A stretch of 64,000 bases of DNA from Allostella vacuolata (GTDB taxonomy: Bacteria > Pseudomonadota > Alphaproteobacteria > ATCC43930 > Allostellaceae). Of this stretch, positions 46,726 to 54,571 are shown in pieces. The stretch lies in the NCBI GenBank assembly GCA_006739055.1, contig AP019702.1:2135001-2199000 (forward strand), written 5' to 3'. The translations under genes were made by a program, and so were the position numbers. The notes under the pieces were generated by a model that worked only from the letters and a program-made list of their open reading frames with translations, was not told where the DNA came from and searched no databases. Every line of letters starts with the position of its first letter. Position 1 is the stretch's first letter.

Positions 46726-47868
46726 TCAGGAGACGGTGTAGCGGGCGACCGCCTCGGGATTGAGGGTGATGCCGAGGCCGGGACCCTTCGGCACCTCCAG
46801 ATGGCCGTCGACGCAGCGGATCGGCTCCTCGAAGATGTCGTTCTGCAGCGCGTTCCGGCCCATGTCGTACTCGACCATGGTCGGGAACGGCACATTGTCG
46901 GAATGGGGGTAGTTCGGCAGCGAGGCGACGAACTGGACGGCCGCCGCCAGCCCGACGCCCGTGCCCCAGACATGGGGCGAGATGCGCAGGTGCTCCAGCC
47001 CGCACAGGATGCCCACGGTGCGCGCGACGTCCAGGCCGCCGCACAGCGCCAGGTCGGGCTGGATCACGTCGGCCAGGCGCCCGTCGATCAGCCGCTTCAG
47101 GTCGAAGGCGGTGTAGAGCGCCTCGCCGGTCGCGATCGGCACGGTGGCCCGCGCCTTCAACTCGGCGTAGCCCTTCCAGTCCTGCGGGGCGAGCGGCTCC
47201 TCGTACCAGTGGATGCCGTAGGGGGCGATGCGGCGGATGCTCTCCATCACCCCGTCGAAGGTGTAGTTGCCGTTGGAATCGACCGTCAGCAGGGCGTCGT
47301 GGCCGATGATGCGGCGCGCCAGCGCCACGCGCTTCTCGTCCTCGGCCGGGTTGCGGCCGATCTTGATCTTGAAGGCGGGGAAGCCCTTGCCGACGTGCGG
47401 CTCGAGCTGGGCGGCCAGCGTCGCCTCCGGATTGCCGGTCGCGGTGAAGTAGCCGCCCGAGGCATAGGCGGCCACCCGCTCGCGCTGGCGCCCGCCGATC
47501 AGGTCGGCGACGGACAGGTTCAGGAGCTTGCCCATGGCGTCGTGGGCGGCGATGTCGATGCCGCTGATCAGCGAGACGAGCTGGTTCTGGATGCCGAAAT
47601 GGTAGTGCTTGGCGAAGATGGTCTGCACCACGCCGCGCTGGGCGAAGACGCTGGTGCCGATGAAGTAGGGCTTCACCACCGCCAGGTACTCGGCCGTGAT
47701 GCGGGGCGGGCCCCAGGCCTCGCCGATCCCCTGCACCCCCTCGTCGGTTTCCAGGATCACGAGCCCGCCGCCGCGCCTGGCGGTCAGCCCGCGGGCCATG
47801 CCGTAGGCCTGGTCGTCGGGAACGGCGAACTCCAGGGCGACGATACGGATGTCGCGGATACGCGCCAT
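46726..47868 (-). CDS. Mandelate racemase/muconate-lactonizing family enzyme (enolase superfamily) 2
   Basis: A 380-residue enzyme. The catalytic lysine motif is AFKIKIGRN (K-x-K); metal ligands lie in LLTVDSNGNYTFD (Asp), WYEEPLAPQDW (Glu) and ATGEALY (Glu). QPDLALCGGL and SPHVWGTGVG supply the Asp-His dyad of the mandelate-racemase subgroup. It probably dehydrates or epimerises an acid sugar brought in by the Dpp-type importer of the same operon. It is the first gene of that operon and is only distantly related to the enolase-family enzyme at 30505. Confidence 0.9.
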   Translation of the reverse strand: MARIRDIRIVALEFAVPDDQAYGMARGLTARRGGGLVILETDEGVQGIGEAWGPPRITAEYLAVVKPYFIGTSVFAQRGVVQTIFAKHYHFGIQNQLVSLISGIDIAAHDAMGKLLNLSVADLIGGRQRERVAAYASGGYFTATGNPEATLAAQLEPHVGKGFPAFKIKIGRNPAEDEKRVALARRIIGHDALLTVDSNGNYTFDGVMESIRRIAPYGIHWYEEPLAPQDWKGYAELKARATVPIATGEALYTAFDLKRLIDGRLADVIQPDLALCGGLDVARTVGILCGLEHLRISPHVWGTGVGLAAAVQFVASLPNYPHSDNVPFPTMVEYDMGRNALQNDIFEEPIRCVDGHLEVPKGPGLGITLNPEAVARYTVS

Positions 47869-48042
47869 GGCGGGCCTCGATGGCAAGGGGCAGGGGCGGG
47901 GATGGGACGGCAACGCCGGCGAGGATCGCAGACGGCGCGGCCGGGGCGCAATATGCCTTGGCAGGAAAAGGAGGTTCCGATTGGACAAGCGCAGCCCTGG
48001 CGCAACCGCTAGGCTCGGGGATCGGAACCTGGGGGACCTGCC

Positions 48043-48537
48043 ATGGCCAGCGACCTGTCGACCCTGACCATCGTCCACACCACGCTCAGCGTCATCGCGC
48101 TCGTCGCCGGCATCGGCATCCTGCCGGCCCTGATGCGGGGCCAGCTGGTCCCGATGTGGACCGGCCTGTTCGTCTGGACGGCGGTGGCGACCACCGTCAC
48201 CGGCTTCCTCTTTCCCTTCACCACCTTCCTGCCGTCGCACGGCGTCGGCATCGCGGCCGCGCTGACGCTGGTCCCGACGGTGGCGGCCCTGCACGTCTTC
48301 GGCTTGGCGGGCGCGTGGCACCGCATCTATGCCGCGGGCGCGGTGGTCAACGTCTACTTCCTGGCCTTCGTCGGCGTCGCCCAGGCCTTTCTCAAGGTCC
48401 CGGCCTTCCACGCGCTGGCGCCGACCGGGTCGGAGCCGGCCTTCGCCGCGACCCAGCTCGTCCTGCTGGCGGTCTTCCTGGGGATCGGCTGGCGGGCGGT
48501 GCGGGTGGTCCCTGCGGGACGGATGGCACGGGCCTGA
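48043..48537 (+). CDS. Small membrane protein of unknown function
   Basis: A 164-residue protein with about five hydrophobic helices (IVHTTLSVIALVAGIGILPA, GLFVWTAVATTVTGFLFPFT, AAALTLVPTVAALHVFGLAG, VNVYFLAFVGVAQAFL, LVLLAVFLGIGWRAVRVV). The ATG at 48043 gives MASDLSTLTIVHTTLSV. No family name comes to mind. It is convergent with ybaK (3 bp apart) and divergent from the enolase-family gene. Confidence 0.78.
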   Translation: MASDLSTLTIVHTTLSVIALVAGIGILPALMRGQLVPMWTGLFVWTAVATTVTGFLFPFTTFLPSHGVGIAAALTLVPTVAALHVFGLAGAWHRIYAAGAVVNVYFLAFVGVAQAFLKVPAFHALAPTGSEPAFAATQLVLLAVFLGIGWRAVRVVPAGRMARA

Positions 48538-48540
48538 GCC

Positions 48541-49014
48541 TCAGGCGACCAGCGCGGCCGCGATCGCATCCAGCGCCCGGCGGGCATCGCCGGGCGCCAG
48601 CCGCACCTGCAGGCCGCGCTGGCCGCCATTGATATAGACATAGGGCAGGGCCAGCGCCGTCTCCTCGATGGCGGTCGGCACCCGACGCTTCTGCCCGAAC
48701 GGGCTGATGCCGCCCACATGGTAGCCGGTCAGCCGCTCGGCGTCGGCCGGCCGCATCATCTGCGCCGACTTGGCCCCGAAGGCCGCGGCCAGCCGCTTCA
48801 TGCCGACCTCGCGGTCGGACGGCACGACGACGCAGACCGGGCGGCCATCGACCTCGGCCATCAGCGTCTTGAGGACCCGCCCCGGATCCTCCCCCAGCGC
48901 GTCCGCCGCCTGCAGCCCGACCCGCTCGGCGCCCGGGTCGTAGTCGTAGGTGGCGACGGTGAACGGGATGCCGGCCTTCTGCAGCGCCAGGGTGGCGCGG
49001 GTGGTCTTGGCCAT
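48541..49014 (-). CDS. ybaK: Cys-tRNA(Pro)/Cys-tRNA(Cys) deacylase YbaK
   Basis: A 157-residue protein of the YbaK/EbsC editing family, which hydrolyses Cys mischarged on tRNA(Pro). MAKTTRATLALQKAGIPFTV is the typical start. KTLMAEVDGRPVCVVVPSDR, then GMKRLAAAFGAKSAQM and GYHVGGISPFGQKRRVPTAI follow, with the conserved lysine of LKTL and the GGISPFG loop. ATG at 49014 is chosen by homology; the frame is open further upstream. Confidence 0.93.
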   Translation of the reverse strand: MAKTTRATLALQKAGIPFTVATYDYDPGAERVGLQAADALGEDPGRVLKTLMAEVDGRPVCVVVPSDREVGMKRLAAAFGAKSAQMMRPADAERLTGYHVGGISPFGQKRRVPTAIEETALALPYVYINGGQRGLQVRLAPGDARRALDAIAAALVA

Positions 49015-49154
49015 GGATCGCCTCGGTGCCTTGCGACCCCGCTGGAATAGCGCGCTGCCCCTCATCTGTCCTGCGGATAGACGAGCGGACATGACGGGCG
49101 GGGGCCGCTGCTGTTAGGTATCGCTTCCCCTTCGCCGTCCGTGAGGCATCCCGC

Positions 49155-49910
49155 ATGTCGACCAGTTCCATCCGCTTCCACCCCGAAGGCCCCGGCGCTG
49201 CCGGTCTCGAAGACTGGGGTGCGATCCCGGCCGAATCGCTGGAGCGGGGCGACGGCATCCAGCGCGGCCGCTATTTCTTCCAGGACGAGCGGCTCGGCCT
49301 GTCGGCCGGGGTGTGGGACTGCACGCCGTTCACGGGCCGCATGGGCCCGCACGCGAACAACGAGTTCATGCTGCTGCTGGAAGGGCAGGTGACGATCGAA
49401 CCCGATTCCGGGCCGACCACGACCGTCGGGGCGGGGCAGGGCTTCTACCTGCCCAAGGGCCTGAAGATGCGCTGGCACCAGTCGGTGCGGGTGCGGAAGT
49501 ACTTCGTCATCCATGACGGCCCGCCGGATGCGCCGGCGCCGGACGCGACCCCGAAGCTGATCGTCGACCCGGCCATGGCGCTCTCGCCGTCGACGCTGCC
49601 GGCGGCCGACACCCTGTTCGGGCCGATGCCGGCACAGCAGGGCAAGGCCGCCTTCATCGATACGACCGGCCAGTTCACGGTCGGGGTGTGGGAGACGACG
49701 GCCTATCACCGCCGCCCGACCCCGTTCCCCCGCTACGAGCTGATGCACGTCCTGGAGGGCGGGGTCACCGTGAGCGGCCCCGACGGCACGGCCGAGACCT
49801 ACGGGCCGGGCGACACCTTCTTCATCGCCCGCGGCATGGTCGGCGACTTCGAGGTCAAGGACCGGCTGCGCAAGATCTACTGCATCTTCATCGAGAAGCC
49901 GGCCGCATAG
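49155..49910 (+). CDS. Double-cupin protein
   Basis: A 251-residue protein with two cupin-type halves. The first has NEFMLLLEGQVTIEPDSGPT with GAGQGFYLPKGLKMRWHQ. The second has YELMHVLEGGVTVSGPDGTA and GPGDTFFIARGMVGDFEV. The repeat suggests duplication within the protein. Metal histidines are few, so it may be a sugar- or ligand-binding bicupin rather than a dioxygenase. It is convergent with an esterase gene. Confidence 0.82.
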   Translation: MSTSSIRFHPEGPGAAGLEDWGAIPAESLERGDGIQRGRYFFQDERLGLSAGVWDCTPFTGRMGPHANNEFMLLLEGQVTIEPDSGPTTTVGAGQGFYLPKGLKMRWHQSVRVRKYFVIHDGPPDAPAPDATPKLIVDPAMALSPSTLPAADTLFGPMPAQQGKAAFIDTTGQFTVGVWETTAYHRRPTPFPRYELMHVLEGGVTVSGPDGTAETYGPGDTFFIARGMVGDFEVKDRLRKIYCIFIEKPAA

Positions 49911-49934
49911 GGGCCGCCGGCCGGTGTCGCGAAG

Positions 49935-49953
49935 CCGGCGGCTATGCCGCCGG
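49935..49953. terminator. Strong GC hairpin between convergent genes
   Basis: CCGGCGGC-TAT-GCCGCCGG is a perfect 8-bp stem with a 3-nt loop, exactly between the stop of the cupin gene (49910) and the stop of the esterase gene (49954). There is no T run. The location suggests a bidirectional terminator or 3'-end protector. Confidence 0.5.
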
Positions 49954-50823
49954 TCAGCGCAAGGTCAGGGCCAGGATGGCGCGCATCACGTCGCTGTCCG
50001 GGTCCTGGTACTGGTTCACGATGTCGAAATGGTGGAAGCCCGGGCAGACCCGCACGCCCGGGCCGAGCCCGTGCCGCGCCAGGTGGTGGGCGTAGCGGAA
50101 CGACTGGTCGATCCAGTGCGACGGCTCCTGCCCGCCGACCAGGATCTCCACCGGGCAGTGGACCAGCGGCGGGATGCGCTCGAAGTCGAGCCGCCGGGCC
50201 TGCTCCGCGGTCAGCCGGATCTCCTCGTTGACGGTGGTGCCGATCGCCGGCGCCGGGTCGTAGATGCCGCTGATCAGCACCGCCCCCGACAGCAGGTCGG
50301 CCGGCAGCCGGTGCATGGTCCAGTCGGTCGCCAGCACCGCCGCCCCCAGATGCGCCCCGGCCGAATGGCCGGAGAGCGTGATCCGCGCCGGGTCGCCGCC
50401 CAGTTCCGCCGCATGGTGGGCGATCCAGGCGACCGCCTCGATGGCCGCGGCCACCACCTCGTCCAGCGTCACCGCCGGGCACAGCGGATAGTTGACGACC
50501 GCGACCGCGATGCCGCGGGCGACCAGGTGCTCGGCGACGAAGGCGAAGTTGGCCTTGTCCTGGGCGCGCCAGTAGCCGCCATGGAAGAAGACGTGGACGG
50601 GCGCCGCCGCCACGCCCGGCACCGGGTAGAAGTCGAGGTCGTGCAGCGCGCCCGGGCCATAGGCGAGGTCGCGGCGGCAGGCCAGCGTCGCCCGCGCCCG
50701 GTCGTTGGCGACGGCACGGCCGGCCTGGTAGTCCTTGAAGTGCGGGACGGCGCGCTGGGGGTTGTACTGCAGCTCGTGCTCGTCGGCCGTCAGGCCGGCC
50801 CAGATCGGTTCGGGTTCGGGCAT
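49954..50823 (-). CDS. Alpha/beta hydrolase (kynurenine formamidase-like)
   Basis: A 289-residue cytoplasmic hydrolase. The oxyanion motif is VHVFFHGGYWRAQDK (HGGYW), the nucleophile elbow ITLSGHSAGAHLGA, and the C-terminal acid/His segment VCPGFHHFDIVNQY. The N-terminus EYN-like segment LQYNPQRAVPHFKDYQA matches the arylformamidase/esterase group. It starts 6 bp upstream-side of the efflux-pump gene end on the same strand, so the two may be co-transcribed. Substrate not determined. Confidence 0.88.
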   Translation of the reverse strand: MPEPEPIWAGLTADEHELQYNPQRAVPHFKDYQAGRAVANDRARATLACRRDLAYGPGALHDLDFYPVPGVAAAPVHVFFHGGYWRAQDKANFAFVAEHLVARGIAVAVVNYPLCPAVTLDEVVAAAIEAVAWIAHHAAELGGDPARITLSGHSAGAHLGAAVLATDWTMHRLPADLLSGAVLISGIYDPAPAIGTTVNEEIRLTAEQARRLDFERIPPLVHCPVEILVGGQEPSHWIDQSFRYAHHLARHGLGPGVRVCPGFHHFDIVNQYQDPDSDVMRAILALTLR

Positions 50824-50828
50824 GGGGG

Positions 50829-52073
50829 CTAGTCCGGTTCGCAGGGGCGGGGGGCGGGCTCGGTCGCCGCCAGGATGGTGGGAACCCGGCGCTGCGCCAG
50901 GATCGCATAGGCGAAGGCCACCGTCGACAGCGCCACGCTGCCGGCCAGGACGGAAACGGTCGGCCACGCGACCGGCGCCTGGATCGCCGACAGCAGCAAG
51001 GTCGCGACCGCGCTCACCACCATCTGGATGAAGCCGAGCAGCCCCGATGCCGCGCCCGCGATGTGCGGGTGGACGCTGATCGCCCCGGCGACGCCGTTCG
51101 GCTGCGCCATGCCCTGGCCGAACGTCAGGATCGCCATCGGCAGGAAGAGCGCGAACGGCCCGATCGGCGCCAGGCCCGTCCACAGGACCAGCGCGGCCGT
51201 GGCGGCCAGCCCGATGGCGGTCCCCATGACGATCATCCGGTCGACGCCCAGGCGCTGCGACAGGCGGGAGGCGACCAGGTTGCCGATGGTGTAGCCGCCC
51301 ATCGGCAGCAGGATCCACAGGCCGTAGGCGCTGGGCGACTCGTTCATGGCCGCGACCAGCAGATAGGGTGCGCCGGCCGCGAAGGCATACCACGAGGCCG
51401 TCGCCAGGCCCGTTCCAAGCGTATAGCCGATGAAGGCAGACGAGCCGAGAAGCAGCCGGTAGTGGCCGGCCATCGCCCGCGGCGCGATCGCCACCGGCGC
51501 CGGCAGGGTTTCGTTGAGCCGGAACCAGGCGCAGAGCAGGGTGATCGCGCCGAAGGCCGAAAGCATCAGGAAGCCGAAGCGCCAGCCGACCCACACTTCC
51601 AGCCAGCCGCCGATGGCCGGCGCGAACATGGGGGCCAGGGACATCGCCATGGTGATGTGGGCGATCAGCCCGGCCGAGCGTTCGCGGTCATGGATGTCGC
51701 GGACGATGGCCCGGGCCAGGACCATGCCGGCGCAGCCGCCGAAGCCCTGGATCGCCCGGCCTGCCAGCATGACCTCGAGCGACCCGGCATAGACGCACAG
51801 CATGGTGCCGAGCAGGTAGCCCGACAGGCCGAGCAGCAGCAGCGGTCGACGGCCGTAGCGGTCCGAGAGCGGCCCGTAGACGAGCTGGGCCGGGGCCATG
51901 GCCGCCAGATAGACGGTCAGGACCAGCTGCGCCGAGCCGTAGTCGGTCGCGAAATCCATCGCGACGCGCGGCAGAGACGGGAGGATGATGTGGAGGCTGG
52001 CCGCGCCGACCGCGGTGGCGGCAATGAGCAGCCAGAGCGGTGGCAGCCGGCGCGGCCGAGGGGGCCGGTGCAT
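50829..52073 (-). CDS. Bcr/CflA-like drug efflux transporter (MFS)
   Basis: A 414-residue major-facilitator protein with 12 expected helices. The loop 2-3 motif A is GPLSDRYGRRPLLLLGL, and AGRAIQGFGGCAGMVLARAI is the antiporter motif C region of the Bcr/CflA group. It exports drugs or metabolites with proton exchange. ATG at 52073 (MHRPPRPRRLPPLWLLI) starts just before the first helix. It is followed by the hydrolase gene on the same strand. Confidence 0.92.
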   Translation of the reverse strand: MHRPPRPRRLPPLWLLIAATAVGAASLHIILPSLPRVAMDFATDYGSAQLVLTVYLAAMAPAQLVYGPLSDRYGRRPLLLLGLSGYLLGTMLCVYAGSLEVMLAGRAIQGFGGCAGMVLARAIVRDIHDRERSAGLIAHITMAMSLAPMFAPAIGGWLEVWVGWRFGFLMLSAFGAITLLCAWFRLNETLPAPVAIAPRAMAGHYRLLLGSSAFIGYTLGTGLATASWYAFAAGAPYLLVAAMNESPSAYGLWILLPMGGYTIGNLVASRLSQRLGVDRMIVMGTAIGLAATAALVLWTGLAPIGPFALFLPMAILTFGQGMAQPNGVAGAISVHPHIAGAASGLLGFIQMVVSAVATLLLSAIQAPVAWPTVSVLAGSVALSTVAFAYAILAQRRVPTILAATEPAPRPCEPD

Positions 52074-52164
52074 GGGAGGCCGGATGCTAGTGCGCCCCAC
52101 CGCGAAGTGCCAGCCCCGTCGGCTACCGCCCCGTGGCGGCATTCCGGCCCGCAGGCCGCGGAAA

Positions 52165-53091
52165 CTACATCAGGTCGACGTCCAGGACGCGGACCGACCA
52201 GCCGTCGCCGACCAGCAGGGAGTCGCCGCCGTCGCGGGTGATCGTGTACTCGCCGGAGGCGACGATGCGGTCGAGCGCCTTCTCGAAATCGGTGATGACG
52301 TCGTGGCCGGCACCGACATGGAACGCGTCCCGCCCGGCCCCGCCGGTCAGGACGTCGTCGCCCTCGTCGCCCCACAGCTGGTCGTCGCCGAGGTCGCCGG
52401 ACACGAGGTCGTTGCCGCGCCCGCCATAGACGAAGTCGTCGTCGCGGCCGCCGAACAGGCGGTCGTCGCCGGCATTGCCGTACAGCACGTCGTTGCCGGG
52501 GCCGCCCAGGATCTGGTTGACCTTGTCCCCGCCATGGATCTCGTCGGCGACCGGCTTGTCGCGCTCCGGGCCGTACAGCTGGTTCACCGCCTGGACGTCC
52601 CATTCCCCGAGCGAGCCGTCGCGGGTATCGAAGTAACCCATGATGGTGTTCTTCGCGGTCACCATGTCGGCGGCGGCGTGGGGGCCCTGGGAGGCCGGCG
52701 TGAAGTCGAGCCGCATGGGGTGCTTCAGGCCCATGGCATGGCCGAGCTCGTGGGTGATCGCATAGTCCGCGCGGGCCGGATCGAGTCCGAGCGGCAGCTC
52801 GACCACGGCATCGGTGATGCGGGTTTCGTCCAGGTCGTCGACCAGGATGTAGCTGTAGGCCTCGTAGCCGACCCGGGTCGAGACGATGAACTTGATGTCG
52901 GCGTCGTCGAAGTCCGAAGGGCCGACCTCGACCATGTCGAGGTCGCTGGCATCGTCCCAGCGCGCGATGGCGGCGCGGATCGAGGCGGCGAACGGGGCCA
53001 GCTCCGGAACCATCGCCCAGGTCAGCGTCTCCTGCGTCCAGTGGTAGCCGGCCTTGTAGAGGAGAACGTCCGCGCCGGTGATGTTGGCCAT
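52165..53091 (-). CDS. Matrixin-like zinc metalloprotease with RTX repeats
   Basis: A 308-residue protein. Zinc site HELGHAMGLKH (HExxHxxGxxH) is followed by the Met-turn NTIMGYF, as in metzincins of the serralysin/matrixin group. From about residue 195 RTX nonapeptides follow (GGPGNDVLYGNAGDDRLFGG), then GGAGRDAFHVGAGHDVITDF and a short C-terminal tail for type I export. There is no Sec signal and no propeptide of serralysin length; the N-terminus starts MANITGADVLLYKAG. It is divergent from the RTX/secretion operon, whose transporter probably exports it. Confidence 0.9.
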   Translation of the reverse strand: MANITGADVLLYKAGYHWTQETLTWAMVPELAPFAASIRAAIARWDDASDLDMVEVGPSDFDDADIKFIVSTRVGYEAYSYILVDDLDETRITDAVVELPLGLDPARADYAITHELGHAMGLKHPMRLDFTPASQGPHAAADMVTAKNTIMGYFDTRDGSLGEWDVQAVNQLYGPERDKPVADEIHGGDKVNQILGGPGNDVLYGNAGDDRLFGGRDDDFVYGGRGNDLVSGDLGDDQLWGDEGDDVLTGGAGRDAFHVGAGHDVITDFEKALDRIVASGEYTITRDGGDSLLVGDGWSVRVLDVDLM

Positions 53092-53586
53092 GGTCCGAGT
53101 TCCCTGATCCGAGGTTTTGATCGGGGATCCCGCAGCCTCGTGGCGCCTCCCCCGGTGCAGGGACAGTTGCAACCGGGAGGCCCCGCCGCCGGGCGACGCA
53201 CCGCGAGATGAAAATCGCGTTATTGCAACTGGTTACGGCTTTCGAGCGGGTCGGAGGGCCGCTTGCCGGCGCGGCGCGATTCGCAATTCGCATTGCGGTC
53301 TGCGAATGGGAGCCCGCCCGCCGATCCGGCCTTCGCAAACTGCGATGCCGGGCGGATCCGCGATTGTGCGTCGCACCAAAAGCTTCGCTCTGGTGCGATC
53401 GGCGCCTCGCCCTCCGGGGAAAAAGTTCCCCGATTACAAAGATGTAAGAGAAATTGCCGGACCGCTGGCGCGACTGGCACGGCGCCGTTCCGGGATGCCA
53501 TCCCAAACGGTGGCGTTCGCACTGGAGCGCCGCGTCGGTCCGCGGGCTTATAGCCCTGGGTTCATCCGAACGACAGCGAGGGGGCC
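53092..53586. other. Divergent regulatory region with hairpin array
   Basis: A 495-bp gap without a convincing gene, separating the metalloprotease and the RTX/T1SS operon. From 53279 to 53432 it has seven TCGCA/TGCGA words and several perfect hairpins: CGCAAT-TCGC-ATTGCG (53282-53297), TCGCA-AAC-TGCGA (53333-53345), TCGCACCA...TGGTGCGA (53371-53398) and CGGGGAA-AAAG-TTCCCCG (53415-53432). This is probably a complex operator and/or structured 5' leader of the operon starting at 53587. Confidence 0.5.
53371..53398. promoter_or_regulatory. Long hairpin in the RTX operon leader
   Basis: TCGCACCA and TGGTGCGA pair over 8 bp; inside, AGC and GCT around TTC can extend the stem. It lies 189-216 bp upstream of the RTX start codon and is followed, 16 bp on, by another perfect hairpin (53415-53432). 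No T tract follows, so a terminator is not supported. Confidence 0.4.
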
Positions 53587-54552
53587 GTGGCTACAATTCC
53601 CGGAGGTATCTTCGACCAAGGTGGTCTAGACCCGGCGGCACTTGTCGCAATCGACGTGTTGCTCCAGCAGCAGGGCCTGACCGAAGCCGACTTCCAGCCG
53701 CACGACGGCAGTTTCGAGCCCGTCACCAGCCCGTACATCTTCCTGGAGGGCGACGGCGACGGGGCGATCGTCGGTGGCGAGGACGACAACTTCTTCGTCG
53801 CCAATGGCGGGGACAACTTCCTGCAGGGCGGCGCGGGCGACGACCAGGTGTTCGCCGGGGACGGCGACGACTACATGGAGGGCGGCACCGGCAACGATGC
53901 CGTGGTCGGCGGCGAAGGCAGCGACGTCGCGCTGGGCGGCGAGGGCAATGACCTCGGCCTCGGCGGCGCCGGCACCGACTTCGTCGACGGCGGCGAGGGC
54001 GACGACACGGTGAACGGCAATGCCGGCGAGGACATCGTCACCGGCGGTACCGGCGACGACGCGGTCTTCGGTGGCCAGGGCAACGACCTTGGCCTCGGCG
54101 GAGAGGGTGGCGACACCGTCTCCGGCGATCTCGGCGACGACACCGTCAACGGCAACGCTGGCGACGATTCCGTCAGCGGCGGCGAAGGCGACGACGCGGT
54201 CTATGGCGGCCAGGGCAACGACGTGGTCGAGGGCGGTGCCGGCAACGACATCATTTCCGGCGATCGCGGCAACGACTCCCTGTCCGGCGGTGCCGGCGAG
54301 GACATGTTCGTAATCAACGGCGAAGGCGGCAACGACGTCATCGTCGACTTCGCGACCGGCGACGTGCTGCAGATCCAGAGCGGCATCAACGGACTGGAGA
54401 TCGGCGCGCCGGCCGACCTGTTGTCGCTGATCAGCAGCGACAGCCTCGGCAACGCGGTCATCAGCCTGGGCGACGGCAACTCCGTCACCCTGCTGAACAT
54501 GACCGAAGCCGACCTGCGCGCGCGGATCGACAGCGTCGTGCAGATCGTCTGA
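53587..54552 (+). CDS. RTX calcium-binding repeat protein of the T1SS operon
   Basis: A 321-residue acidic protein. After a 60-residue N-terminal part (MATIPGGIFDQGGLDPAALV) there are about 20 consecutive nonapeptides (GGAGDDQVFAGDGDDYMEGG ... GGQGNDVVEGGAGNDIISGD) to about residue 240. A C-terminal part follows, DFATGDVLQIQSGINGLEIG ... EADLRARIDSVVQIV, expected to carry the secretion signal. Start is GTG at 53587 with GAGGGGG upstream. It has no catalytic domain, so it looks like a pure beta-roll surface or matrix protein. It is the first gene of an operon with its probable exporter. Confidence 0.9.
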   Translation: MATIPGGIFDQGGLDPAALVAIDVLLQQQGLTEADFQPHDGSFEPVTSPYIFLEGDGDGAIVGGEDDNFFVANGGDNFLQGGAGDDQVFAGDGDDYMEGGTGNDAVVGGEGSDVALGGEGNDLGLGGAGTDFVDGGEGDDTVNGNAGEDIVTGGTGDDAVFGGQGNDLGLGGEGGDTVSGDLGDDTVNGNAGDDSVSGGEGDDAVYGGQGNDVVEGGAGNDIISGDRGNDSLSGGAGEDMFVINGEGGNDVIVDFATGDVLQIQSGINGLEIGAPADLLSLISSDSLGNAVISLGDGNSVTLLNMTEADLRARIDSVVQIV

Positions 54553-54571
54553 TCGCAGAGCCGGGCCCCGC

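Noticed and set aside
53760-54310. Short-period DNA repeats that could suggest a CRISPR array
   Set aside because: The period is 27 bp and comes from RTX nonapeptide codons; there are no unique spacers. The same holds for 12240-12660 and 14400-14800.
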